Shown: positions 15,651 to 23,962 of the stretch, one piece after another | Layout of the letters: every line of letters begins with the position of its first letter | Position numbering within the stretch: the first letter of the stretch is position 1 | NCBI GenBank assembly: GCA_014874485.1 | Contig: JADBJK010000024.1 | Location: 1 to 64,000, forward strand | Reading direction: 5' to 3' | From: Chloroflexota bacterium | Lineage (GTDB): Bacteria; Chloroflexota; Anaerolineae; DTLA01 | DNA: 64,000 bases | Program-made: the position numbers and the translations under genes | Notes under the pieces: model-generated | What the model was told of the DNA's origin: nothing | Database searches by the model: none | Seen by the model: only the letters and a program-made list of their open reading frames with translations

Positions 15651-17867
15651 CTAGCCTTTGCCGTGGAGCGCGCGCCAGACCATCTCGCTCGTCGCGGGTA
15701 TGCGCTTCAGCCAGACGCCCGTCGCGTCGTGGATCGCGTTGGCGATGGCGGCGGCGGTGGGCAGGGTCGGCGTCTCGCCCAACCCCTTTGCGCCGAAGGG
15801 GCCCGTGGGGTCTTCCACCTCAACCGCCAGTGAAACCAACTCCCGCGGCATGTCCAGCACGGTCGGGATGAAGTACTCGCTGAATCGGCGGGTGCGCGGC
15901 ACGCCGTTTTCCATGATGAACTCCTCGGTCAGCCCGTAGCCCACGCCCATGTGGACGCCCCCGGCGACCTGGCCGAAGTACATGGCGGGATTGACCACCT
16001 TGCCTGCGTCGTGCGCCGCCCACATCTTCAGAACTTCGGTCTCGCCGGTCTCCAGATCCACCTCCACGAGCGCGATTTCCGTACCGTAGGAGTACGAGAT
16101 GTGCGGGTTGCACTGGCCGGTAACGGGGTCGTAGGCCGTGGTGGGGCGGCGAGAGCGCCCGCGGTACAGGTACTTGGCCGATACCGTCATCTCGCCGGTT
16201 TCCTCCAGCAGGATGCGCTCGCGTTTCTCCAGGGCCGCCTTGCAGGCCCCGTACACGGCGTTGCCCGTGATGTACGTGTGGCGCGATGCCGAAGAACTCC
16301 CCGCGTTGGGGGTGTCCGCGGTGTCAATCAGCGCGACGCGGACTCTGGACACGGGGACACCGAGCGCCTCCGCGGCGATCTGCGCCAGCGCGGTGGTTAC
16401 GCCTTGCCCCACGTCCACGGCGGCGGTCTTCACCGTGGCGCTGGCGATGCTGCCGTCATCCCTGAGGCGCAGGATGACCTCGGCCTCCGACTTGTCGTCA
16501 AACCCGAACGAGTACCCCACGTTCTTGTAGGCGCAGGCGATGCCGATGCCGCGCTTCTTGTGGGGGGCGGACGGCTGGCCCAGGTCGGGCTTGATCCAGC
16601 GGTCGCCTTGCTGCCGCCAGCCCGCGGCGATGGCCGCCTGCCGCAGCGTCTCCTTGATGCCGACGCCGCCCCACATGGCGTTGCCCGTGATGGTGATGTC
16701 GCCATCGCCCAGCAGGTTTTTGAGGCGGAACTCTACAGGATCCATCTGCAGGGCTTCGGCCAGTTGGTCCATCATTCGCTCGTACATGACGGGCGGCTGG
16801 GTGGCGCCGAACCCGCGCATGGCCATCGTAACCGCGTTGTTGGTGAACACGGTGTAGGCGTCCACGTGGGCGTGCGGGTACTTGTAAGGCCCCGCGGCGA
16901 AACTGGCCGCGTTGTTCAGCACGGGGATGGATGTGGACGCATAGGCTCCCGCGTCGGAGATGAGCCGAATCTTCACCGCCGTCAGGGTCCCGTCGCGCTT
17001 TGCGCCCACCTTGTACGCAAAGTAGAACGGGTGGCGCTTGCCCGTGTGGGTGATGGACTCCTCGCGGTCCCACACCATCTTGATCGGGCGCCGCATGACG
17101 AAGGCGCACAGCGCCAGCAGGTGCTGGATGTACATGTCCTCGCGCCCGCCGAACGCCCCGCCGACCGCGGGCACGATCTCGCGCACCTGGTCTTCGGGCA
17201 GGTTCAGCATCCGCGCGATCTGGTGCAGGTCGTCGTGGGGCCATTGCGCCGCCGCGATGACTGTAACCCGCCCCTCCTCGTCTATGTAGCCGATGCCCGC
17301 CTCTGGCTGCATGTAGGCGTGCTCCACAAACGGGGTGGCGACCTCACCCTCCACGATGACATCGGCCTGGGCAAATCCTTCCTCCACGTTGCCCTTGCGG
17401 ATGGGGATGTGGTGCAGGATGTTGTTGGGGCGGTTCTCGTGGACGAGCGGGGCGCCGTCTTTCATGGCGGTGAACACGTCGGTCAGCACAGGCAGCGGCT
17501 CATAGTCCACCCGCACCAGGTCGCGCGCCCTGTGGGCCGTGCGAAGGTCCTGCGCCACCACGATGGCGATTCGGTCGCCCACCCACCGCACCTTCTCGCC
17601 TTCGCCCACCAGGACGGGCTGGTCAGGGATGCCGATGCCGTAACTGTTGACGGGCACGTCTTTGGACGTGATGATGCGGACGACGCCGGGCACCGCCTCT
17701 GCGGCGGATGTGTCAATGCGGCGGACGATGGCATGGGGGTGCGCTGCCCAGACCACGGCGGCCCACAGTTGCCCCTCCATGTTGAAATCCTGCGGGTACT
17801 TCCGCGTGCCCTTGACTTTCGCGGCGATGTCCAGTCGGGCTTGTGGCGTGCCGATTGCGTCGCTCAT
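15651..17867 (-). CDS. Xanthine dehydrogenase-family molybdopterin-binding large subunit
   Basis: 738 residues forming the catalytic Mo subunit of a heterotrimeric molybdenum hydroxylase. Seen are the N-terminal a/b hammerhead (VKGTRKYPQDF), GGAFGGRED for cofactor binding, AMRGFGATQ, and the C-terminal GAKGLGETPT, whose Glu is the catalytic base in this family. The carbon-monoxide dehydrogenase AYRGAGR signature is absent, so a purine or other N-heterocycle substrate is more likely. The ATG at 17867 follows AGGAGGGGCGAAA and overlaps the small-subunit stop by 4 nt. Confidence 0.9.
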   Translation of the reverse strand: MSDAIGTPQARLDIAAKVKGTRKYPQDFNMEGQLWAAVVWAAHPHAIVRRIDTSAAEAVPGVVRIITSKDVPVNSYGIGIPDQPVLVGEGEKVRWVGDRIAIVVAQDLRTAHRARDLVRVDYEPLPVLTDVFTAMKDGAPLVHENRPNNILHHIPIRKGNVEEGFAQADVIVEGEVATPFVEHAYMQPEAGIGYIDEEGRVTVIAAAQWPHDDLHQIARMLNLPEDQVREIVPAVGGAFGGREDMYIQHLLALCAFVMRRPIKMVWDREESITHTGKRHPFYFAYKVGAKRDGTLTAVKIRLISDAGAYASTSIPVLNNAASFAAGPYKYPHAHVDAYTVFTNNAVTMAMRGFGATQPPVMYERMMDQLAEALQMDPVEFRLKNLLGDGDITITGNAMWGGVGIKETLRQAAIAAGWRQQGDRWIKPDLGQPSAPHKKRGIGIACAYKNVGYSFGFDDKSEAEVILRLRDDGSIASATVKTAAVDVGQGVTTALAQIAAEALGVPVSRVRVALIDTADTPNAGSSSASRHTYITGNAVYGACKAALEKRERILLEETGEMTVSAKYLYRGRSRRPTTAYDPVTGQCNPHISYSYGTEIALVEVDLETGETEVLKMWAAHDAGKVVNPAMYFGQVAGGVHMGVGYGLTEEFIMENGVPRTRRFSEYFIPTVLDMPRELVSLAVEVEDPTGPFGAKGLGETPTLPTAAAIANAIHDATGVWLKRIPATSEMVWRALHGKG

Positions 17868-18343
17868 TTTCGCCCCTCCTCTGCCAGCCGCTTGGCGGCC
17901 AACGCTACCGCGTCCACGATTTGGTAGTACCCCGTGCAGCGGCACAGGTTGCCCGATATGCCGTGCATGATGTCTTCCCGCGTGGGGTTGGGGTTGGCGT
18001 CCAGCAGGGCTTTGGTCGCCATGATGAAGCCTGGCGTGCAGTAGCCACACTGCGATGCCGTGCTGTCCACGAATGCCTGCTGGATGACGTGCAGTTCCGT
18101 GTCCCGCGAGAGCCCCTCTATAGTTGTTACGCGCCTGCCGTGGGCCTTCATGGCGGGTGTGATGCAGGACGTAACGGCCACGCCGTCAATGAGGACGGTG
18201 CATGCCCCGCATTCGCCCTCGCCGCAGGCGATTTTAGTTCCGATTAGGCCGAGTCGGTCGCGGAGCACCTCGGCGAGGGTCTCGTCCGGGTGGATTTCCA
18301 GGCGGACGTCGGACCCGTTGACGTTCATCTCCAGCGTTTGCAT
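17864..18343 (-). CDS. Molybdenum hydroxylase [2Fe-2S] small subunit
   Basis: 159 residues with two [2Fe-2S] domains. The plant-type motif is CGEGECGACTVLIDG plus a Cys in TSCITP; the helical motif is CGYCTPGF with CRCTGY. Length is typical. It passes electrons from the Mo site to the FAD subunit. It lies between the FAD and Mo genes, one base after the FAD gene stop and overlapping the Mo gene by 4 nt. Confidence 0.93.
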   Translation of the reverse strand: MQTLEMNVNGSDVRLEIHPDETLAEVLRDRLGLIGTKIACGEGECGACTVLIDGVAVTSCITPAMKAHGRRVTTIEGLSRDTELHVIQQAFVDSTASQCGYCTPGFIMATKALLDANPNPTREDIMHGISGNLCRCTGYYQIVDAVALAAKRLAEEGRK

Positions 18344-18344
18344 G

Positions 18345-19217
18345 TTATCCCCTCCTGTGGCATTCCTGGGCAGCCTCGGCCAGCGCGCGGCGCACCAGCA
18401 CGCCGACCATTGCCGTTCGGTACTCGCTGGAGCCGCGGATCAGGCTGTCGCGCGGCTTGGCCTTGGCGGCGGCCAATTGTCCGGCCTCGGCGAAGACGGA
18501 TTCCTCTGCCTTCTTGCCGACGAGGTGGGCTTCGGCGTCGGTGGCGCGGTAGGGGGTGGGCGCCACCGGCCCGATGGCGATGCGCGCCGCCTTGATGGTG
18601 TCGCCGGTCATCTCCAGTACGACCGCGACTACCAGCGTTGGGAGCGTGAGCGCCTTGCGCCTGGCCAGGCGCTGGTAACTGCACCCGCACGCGTTGACGA
18701 GCGGCTTGAAGCGGACGGCGGTTACCATCTCCCTGCAGGCGTTGATGGTGCAGACGCCGACGCCGCGGTAAACGTGGGAAATCGGCTCCCAGCGGCGGCC
18801 TTCCTGCGTGGCGACTTCCAGTTCGGCGTCCAGCACGAACAGGGCCGTGGCGCCATCGGCCGCCGGTTGGGCGTTGACCACGTTGCCCACGAGTGTCCCG
18901 GCGTTCCGCGTCTGCGGCCCGCCCACCTGCGAGCACGCCATGGCGAGAATCGGGGCTTTGTCGCGTATGAGCGGGGAAGCGGCGATCTGGGCGTGGGTAA
19001 CTTGGGCGCCGATGAGGATGAATCCATCGCGCTCTTCAATCCGATTGAGGCCGGGGATGCGGGTGATGTCCACCATGACGGTGGCAGGACACTGGCCGCG
19101 CTGACTCTGGAGCACCAGGTCGGTGCCGCCCGCGATGAGTTGCGCCCGTCCTTCGTAGCGGGCCAACAGTTCCAACGCGTGTTCCACAGAATTCGCGAAG
19201 AGGTATTCTTCCCACAT
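18345..19217 (-). CDS. Molybdenum hydroxylase FAD-binding subunit
   Basis: 290 residues of the CO-dehydrogenase/xanthine-dehydrogenase medium subunit family. FAD-binding motifs are LIAGGTDLVL near residue 30 and TRNAGTLVGNVVNAQPAAD near 105; the C-terminal domain follows. It is the first gene of the three-gene operon, with a promoter at 19259. Confidence 0.9.
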   Translation of the reverse strand: MWEEYLFANSVEHALELLARYEGRAQLIAGGTDLVLQSQRGQCPATVMVDITRIPGLNRIEERDGFILIGAQVTHAQIAASPLIRDKAPILAMACSQVGGPQTRNAGTLVGNVVNAQPAADGATALFVLDAELEVATQEGRRWEPISHVYRGVGVCTINACREMVTAVRFKPLVNACGCSYQRLARRKALTLPTLVVAVVLEMTGDTIKAARIAIGPVAPTPYRATDAEAHLVGKKAEESVFAEAGQLAAAKAKPRDSLIRGSSEYRTAMVGVLVRRALAEAAQECHRRG

Positions 19218-19258
19218 GGCTCACCCATCCTTTTGTGAGAGTGCTGCCGCTTGTGGGT

Positions 19259-19287
19259 ATTGTAGCAGACTTCGCGTGCCGTGTAAA
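19259..19287 (-). promoter_or_regulatory. Promoter of the molybdenum hydroxylase operon
   Basis: TTTACA (19282-19287) and TACAAT (19259-19264) are separated by 17 bp on the minus strand, about 40 nt before the FAD-subunit start. Confidence 0.65.
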
Positions 19288-19351
19288 GGTGGGTGAGTGC
19301 GCGATTCGGTTCCGTCTTGTGTTGGTGACCGAGATGCGACGCACTTCCGAA

Positions 19352-19735
19352 AGAGCGTCGCACCTTGGCTGGTTCTGCATCTTTCCGTTGTCATTGCGAG
19401 CGAAGCCAAGCAATTCCAGGTACGGGGGAGATTGCTTCGGGCGCTCTGCGCCCTCGCAATGACAGGTCATTCTTCCTTAAGAGCGTCGCACCTTGGCTGG
19501 TTCTGCATCTTTCCGTTGTCATTGCGAGCGAAGCCAAGCAATTCCAGGTACGGGGGAGATTGCTTCGGGCGCTCTGCGCCCTCGCAATGACAGGTCATTC
19601 TTCCTTAAGAGCGTCGCACCTTGGCTGGTTCTGCATCTTTCCGTTGTCATTGCGAGCGACGCCAAGCCATCCCAGGAATGGGGAGATTGCTTCGGGCGCT
19701 CTGCGCCCTCGCAATGACAGGTCATTCTTCCTTCA
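19352..19735. repeat. Three tandem 128-bp repeats
   Basis: Copies begin at 19352, 19480 and 19608 with AGAGCGTCGCACCTTGGCTG and have a strict 128-bp period. Copies 1 and 2 are near-identical; copy 3 differs around AAGCCATCCCAGGAATGGGG. Each contains a TCATTGCGAGCGAAGCC / GCTTCGGGC-CTCGCAATGACA inverted pair, so each is one hairpin unit of the widespread intergenic family. No coding function is supported. Confidence 0.85.
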
Positions 19736-19793
19736 CCCTGCGGTGAGACCGTGCTTCACCGCGCAGGCGCAGAGTGCGTGGAGAAGAGGCAGA

Positions 19794-19867
19794 GGATTTG
19801 GAGCACGAAAGCCGCGAAAGAATGCGAAAGACGCGCCCCCCTTTCGCGCCCTTCATGCTCCAAATCC
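19794..19867. repeat. Long inverted repeat between hydroxylase and potassium operons
   Basis: The arms GGATTTGGAGCA (19794-19805) and TGCTCCAAATCC (19856-19867) are exact complements. GCGAAAG and CTTTCGCG inside the loop pair again. The surrounding 19736-19967 has no gene. It may be a bidirectional terminator or a degenerate small element. Confidence 0.55.
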
Positions 19868-19967
19868 CCTCCGTTGTCAGTGTGAACGAAGCGAAGCATC
19901 TCGGATGGTGAGGTTCTTCGGCGCTCCGTGCCTCGCGTGCGATGGGAGCCAGGGGACTTCGCGGCGG

Positions 19968-20657
19968 CTATTCCCGGGGAGCCTCCGCGCGCGCGGGATT
20001 GGCCAGCAGGTTGCGGAACGCCGTCTGCGAACCCGTGCGCACCAGCGCCAGAATCTCATCGTGGGCGCGGAGCACCGTGTCCCCGCGAGGCATCAGGATG
20101 TCGTTGTCGCGGATGGCGCCGACCAACAGGCAGTCCTTGGGGAGCGGCAGGTCGGCCACCCGCTTGCCCTCGGCAGGCGCGCCCGGCTCCAGTTTCTCGG
20201 TAACCAGCGAGATTTCGCCCTTGCGAAGCCGGAGGAGCACCATCATGTCTCCCAGCGACATCTCCTCCAGGATGAGTTTGGCGAGCAGGTCCGTCTGGTT
20301 CACGGCCACGTCCACGCCCATCTCCGGCGTGAACAGCCAGGCGTTGCGCGGGTTGTTGATGCGGCCGATGACGCGGGGAATCTTGTAGAACGTCTTCGCC
20401 ATCAGGGCGATGGTGAGGTTCACTTCGTCGTCGCCGGTAACGGTAACGAGGACGTCGGCGCGGTCGGCGTGGGCCAGGTCCAACGTCTCTCGGCGCGCAC
20501 CGTCGCCGTCCACAATGACCTCGGTCGGGAGTTCGCGGTGCAGGCGAGCCAGGACATGGGGACGGTTCTCCACGATGCGGACATCGTGGTTCCCGTCAAG
20601 CAACAGCGAAGCCAGATACGAGCCGACCTTGCCGCCGCCAACGATGACAACGTTCAT
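19968..20657 (-). CDS. TrkA-family potassium regulatory protein (second copy)
   Basis: 229 residues: an RCK-N Rossmann domain (VVIVGGGKVGSYLASLLL, acidic residue at the end of strand 2 in RIVENR) and an RCK-C domain from about residue 140. Such proteins bind nucleotide and gate or regulate potassium transporters. It overlaps the preceding TrkA-like gene by 4 nt. The two paralogues probably form a complex, like split TrkA. Confidence 0.88.
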   Translation of the reverse strand: MNVVIVGGGKVGSYLASLLLDGNHDVRIVENRPHVLARLHRELPTEVIVDGDGARRETLDLAHADRADVLVTVTGDDEVNLTIALMAKTFYKIPRVIGRINNPRNAWLFTPEMGVDVAVNQTDLLAKLILEEMSLGDMMVLLRLRKGEISLVTEKLEPGAPAEGKRVADLPLPKDCLLVGAIRDNDILMPRGDTVLRAHDEILALVRTGSQTAFRNLLANPARAEAPRE

Positions 20658-21322
20658 GACAGTCCCTCTTTCTTGAGATGCTCCAGCCAGTTCTTGAACT
20701 CATCCAGGTAGTCGGACACAACGGCCAGGCGCAGTCGGTCGCCTTCTCCCAGGCGCGTGTCCATGGTGGGAAGCGACGCCGCACCGCCGTGGAGCACGGC
20801 CACGTCGGTCGTCTGCCCGGGATGGACGAATTCGCGGACGGTGCGCCCGATAAGCCCTTCGGAGACCTGAACCTCCACAACTTGCACTTCACCGTTGCCC
20901 AGGGTTCCCACAACGCTGAGCGTGGGCTGACACAGGAGTTGCTCCAGACGTTGCACCCGCCAGGTTACCGACGACACGGTGGGCACCCCCATGCTCGTGT
21001 AGAGCGACGCCCGTTCAGGCTCATAGAGCCGGGCCACCACGTTGGGGACGTTGAAGGCCAGTTTCGCGATGCGGCACACGATCATGTTGGCCGCCTCGTC
21101 GTTGGTGAGCGCGGCCAGTCCATCGGCCTCTTGGATGCCCGCGCGCACGAGCACGTCGTGGTCAAAGGCCAGCCCCTCATACGTGCGCCCTCGGAATCCG
21201 GGACCAAGCCGAGAGAACGCGCTCTCGTCCTTGTCTATCACGGCGACATGGTGCCCCTTGCGGCAGAGCGATTGCGCCAATGTTGCGCCGGTGCGTCCGC
21301 ACCCTACGACGATGAACTTCAT
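20654..21322 (-). CDS. TrkA-family potassium regulatory protein (first copy)
   Basis: 222 residues with RCK-N (FIVVGCGRTGATLAQSL, AVIDKDE) and RCK-C (from about residue 135) domains. It lies 13 nt after the KimA-like gene and overlaps the second TrkA gene by 4 nt, so all three are in one operon. No TrkH or KtrB channel is present in the window; KimA is the likely partner. Confidence 0.88.
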   Translation of the reverse strand: MKFIVVGCGRTGATLAQSLCRKGHHVAVIDKDESAFSRLGPGFRGRTYEGLAFDHDVLVRAGIQEADGLAALTNDEAANMIVCRIAKLAFNVPNVVARLYEPERASLYTSMGVPTVSSVTWRVQRLEQLLCQPTLSVVGTLGNGEVQVVEVQVSEGLIGRTVREFVHPGQTTDVAVLHGGAASLPTMDTRLGEGDRLRLAVVSDYLDEFKNWLEHLKKEGLS

Positions 21323-21335
21323 CAGACTTGCCTCG

Positions 21336-23177
21336 CTATTCTTCTAGGTGGAAGGGAACGTCGGTTACCATGACGTCCCGACGGAATACAAAGGCCAGGT
21401 GAATGAGAATGGCCGTCTGGTTGTGCAGCAGGTTGTGCCAGGGTCGGGCGGGCACAAACTGCGGCAACACGATGGTTACCACCTGGTCGCGGCGGTTGGG
21501 GTCATCCACCTTGTCCACGTACTCAATCAGCGGCCCGATGATGGAGCGGTACTCGGACTTGAGCGTTACCAGCCGAATGCCCTCGCCCCAATCGGCCCAC
21601 TTGCGTTGTATCTTCGGCGTCTCGGCGGGGTCCACCTCCACGTACACCGCCGTAACGTCGTCGGAGATGGAGCGCGCGTAGTTCAGCGCCGCGATGACGC
21701 CGCGGTGCACGTCGGCCACAGGCACGATGACCCGATGGCGGCGGATCGGCGGAAGGCTGCCGCGATTCTCCAGCGACAACTGCTGCGCGACGCGCTGGTA
21801 GTGGCGGTGGACCGAGAGGAAGAACGAGATGAAGATGGGGATCCACACGATGACGATCCAGGCGCCTAGGGCGAACTTCGTAACCGCGATGACAATGAGC
21901 ACCACGCCCGTGGCCAGCGCGCCTAGGCCGTTGATGGCTGCCTTGATCTCCCAGTGCCGCGTTCGCAGCCGCCACCACCGCACCACCATGCCCGTCTGCG
22001 ACAGCGTGAACGACAGGAACACGCCGATGGCGTACAGCGGGATCAGCCGCGTGGTCTGCCCGCCGAACAGCACGATGAGCGCCGACGATGCCAGGGCCAG
22101 CGTGATGATGCCGTTGGAGAACACCAGGCGGTCGCCTAGGTTGGCGAACTGGTGGGGCATGTAGCGGTCGCGGGCGAGGATGGACGACAGCCGCGGGAAG
22201 TCCGCGAAACTGGTATTCGCCGCCAGCACCAGGATGAGCATGGTCGCCACCTGCAGGGCGAAGTACAGCGGCGAACCCTCGCCGAGCACGTACCTGCCCA
22301 GTTGCGACACCAGCGTCTCGTGCGTCGCCTCGTCTGGGACGATGCCGAATTGGTGGGTGAGGAACGTGATGCCCAGGAACATCGTGGCCAAGAGCGTGGC
22401 CATGGCGATGAGGGTCTTGCCCGCGTTGTCCGACTCGGGTGGTTTGAAGGCAGGGATGCCATTGCTGATGGCCTCAATTCCGGTCAGCGCCGCGCACCCG
22501 CTGGAGAAGGCGCGCAGAATGAGGAACAGGGTGAGGCCCTGCACCGCCGGGTAGTCTATGCGCGGGGGCTGCGCGGGGGGCATGCCAGCGCTTATCCAAC
22601 GGGCAAATCCCGCGGCCAGCGTTGTGAACATGATGGCCAGGAACAGGTAGGTCGGCACCGCGAAGATGGTGCCCGACTCGCGCACGCCACGCAGGTTGAG
22701 CGTCATGATGAGCGCCACGAAGAACAGCGCGATGGTAATTCGGTACGGGTACAGGACAGGGAATGCCGACGTGATGGCCGCCACGCCCGCCGTGATGCTC
22801 ACCGACACGGTGAGGACGTAGTCGGTGAGAAGAGCCGCCGCAGCAACCAAGCCGGGCATCTGGCCTAGATTGTCATGCGCAACGATATAAGAGCCACCCC
22901 CCGAGGGATAAGCGTGTACCGTCTGGTAGTACGAAAACGCAACGATCGCGATCAATGCCGCGATGGCCAGTCCAATGGGCCACGCCAGACCTACCGCTGC
23001 GCTTCCCGCCACGATCAGCATGAGCATGATTTCCTCGGTCGCGTACGCCACCGAGGACAGCGCGTCGGACGAGAAAACGGCCAGCGCCTTGATCTTCGTC
23101 AGGCGCTCGTGTTTCATTTGCGCAGTAGCCAGCGGCCGACCGATCAGGATACGCCGCAGGCTGAACGAACGAGCCAC
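21336..23177 (-). CDS. kimA: KimA-type high-affinity potassium transporter (APC superfamily)
   Basis: A 613-residue protein, close to KimA's usual length. It has about 12 membrane helices and a cytosolic C-terminal domain of about 150 residues. Strongly recognisable segments are LTKIKALAVFSSDALSSVAY at the N-terminus, YPSGGGSYIVAHDNLG, SSGCAALTGIEAISNGIPAF, and the tail LPQFVPARPWHNLLHNQT. KimA imports potassium with protons and is inhibited by c-di-AMP in Bacillus (family knowledge). The start is GTG 23177 after a GGTAGGGGGAA ribosome site. Co-transcription with two TrkA proteins supports a potassium role. Confidence 0.88.
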   Translation of the reverse strand: MARSFSLRRILIGRPLATAQMKHERLTKIKALAVFSSDALSSVAYATEEIMLMLIVAGSAAVGLAWPIGLAIAALIAIVAFSYYQTVHAYPSGGGSYIVAHDNLGQMPGLVAAAALLTDYVLTVSVSITAGVAAITSAFPVLYPYRITIALFFVALIMTLNLRGVRESGTIFAVPTYLFLAIMFTTLAAGFARWISAGMPPAQPPRIDYPAVQGLTLFLILRAFSSGCAALTGIEAISNGIPAFKPPESDNAGKTLIAMATLLATMFLGITFLTHQFGIVPDEATHETLVSQLGRYVLGEGSPLYFALQVATMLILVLAANTSFADFPRLSSILARDRYMPHQFANLGDRLVFSNGIITLALASSALIVLFGGQTTRLIPLYAIGVFLSFTLSQTGMVVRWWRLRTRHWEIKAAINGLGALATGVVLIVIAVTKFALGAWIVIVWIPIFISFFLSVHRHYQRVAQQLSLENRGSLPPIRRHRVIVPVADVHRGVIAALNYARSISDDVTAVYVEVDPAETPKIQRKWADWGEGIRLVTLKSEYRSIIGPLIEYVDKVDDPNRRDQVVTIVLPQFVPARPWHNLLHNQTAILIHLAFVFRRDVMVTDVPFHLEE

Positions 23178-23207
23178 GCGATTCCCCCTACCTTCCGCTC
23201 ACAGAAA

Positions 23208-23245
23208 TACCCCGCAGGAACCGATGGGGCCGTGCCTACGGGGTA
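23208..23245 (-). promoter_or_regulatory. 5'-end leader hairpin of the kimA operon
   Basis: TACCCCGTAGG pairs with CCTGCGGGGTA (one wobble) around a 16-nt loop, starting almost at the predicted transcription start. The 65-nt leader is too short for the known ydaO c-di-AMP riboswitch. It may protect the mRNA or control translation. Confidence 0.45.
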
Positions 23246-23249
23246 CTTC

Positions 23250-23278
23250 ATTCTAGGCCATTGTGGTTTCTCTGTCAA
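23250..23278 (-). promoter_or_regulatory. Promoter of the kimA-trkA-trkA operon
   Basis: A consensus TTGACA (23273-23278) lies 17 bp from TAGAAT (23250-23255) on the minus strand. It is one of the best promoters in the window. Confidence 0.75.
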
Positions 23279-23295
23279 ACCGACGGCGAGGCGCG

Positions 23296-23721
23296 TCAGG
23301 ATTTCTTGCGTCCCCAGACGTACCAGATGATGCCGCCGCCGATCATGAGCACGAGGGCGGGCAGCACGCAGCACAGTCCCCCGGCCGCGACGAGCCATCC
23401 CGAATCGGTGTCGGTGCTCATCCAGGACGCTCCCAGCATCACCAGTGTCCCCAGGATGCACGCGACGGCGCCGATGAGGATGAGGATGACGCCCGTAACG
23501 ATGGCCCACGTCCGGTTTTCCGATGGGCCGGTGGTGGGGCGGGCGGGTTCCTGGGGCGCGCTCGGAGGCTGGGCGGCCGGCGCGGCTTCAGGAGCCGCAG
23601 GCGGGTTGGGCGGCGGCACGAACGTGGGCAGGCCACACTCGCCGCAGTACCGGTCGGTGGGGCGCAGTTCCGCGCCGCAGTTGGCGCAACGTCGGATGGG
23701 CTGGGGCGCTTCTTCGGTCAT
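23296..23721 (-). CDS. Zinc-ribbon membrane protein
   Basis: 141 residues. An N-terminal zinc ribbon (CANCGAELRPTDRYCGECG) is followed by a Pro/Ala linker, then two hydrophobic helices (AIVTGVILILIGAVACILG, and a second ending IIWYVWGRKKS). The ATG at 23721 is preceded by AAGGAGGTACACG. Same architecture as the genes at 2806 and 33431; function unknown. Confidence 0.75.
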   Translation of the reverse strand: MTEEAPQPIRRCANCGAELRPTDRYCGECGLPTFVPPPNPPAAPEAAPAAQPPSAPQEPARPTTGPSENRTWAIVTGVILILIGAVACILGTLVMLGASWMSTDTDSGWLVAAGGLCCVLPALVLMIGGGIIWYVWGRKKS

Positions 23722-23747
23722 CGTGTACCTCCTTGGATTCGGGTCGC

Positions 23748-23962
23748 CTAGCGCTTGACCACACAGAAAACTGCCCGTTGTCATTGCGAGCGAAGCGAAG
23801 CAATCTCACGCTCCATCTGTCATGCTGAGCGAAGCGAAGCATCTCGGTTGACGAGATTCTTCGGCGCTTCGCGCCTCAGAATGACAGTCTGCTGGGATTG
23901 CTTCGGGCGCTGTGCGCCCTCGCAATGACACACTGTCAAGAATCCTTGTGGCAGAGTACTAA
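23748..23962. mobile_element. CTAG-bounded intergenic element (copy 3)
   Basis: The left end is CTAG, then GCGCTTGACCACACAGAAAA and TGTCATTGCGAG. The right end on the minus strand is TTAGTACTCTGCCACAAGGA, TTCTTGACAG, then TGTCATTGCGAG; its CTAG has become CTAA. Inside are two GAAGC-type hairpin units. The right boundary contains the TAG stop of the metallo-hydrolase gene. Confidence 0.62.

Noticed and set aside
15951-17927. Long open frame opposite the Mo hydroxylase large subunit
   Set aside because: Shadow of a well-conserved gene; composition rich in His, Arg and Val without structure.
23178-23249. ydaO c-di-AMP riboswitch in front of kimA
   Set aside because: The leader is only about 65 nt and shows a single hairpin; the known riboswitch needs about twice that length.
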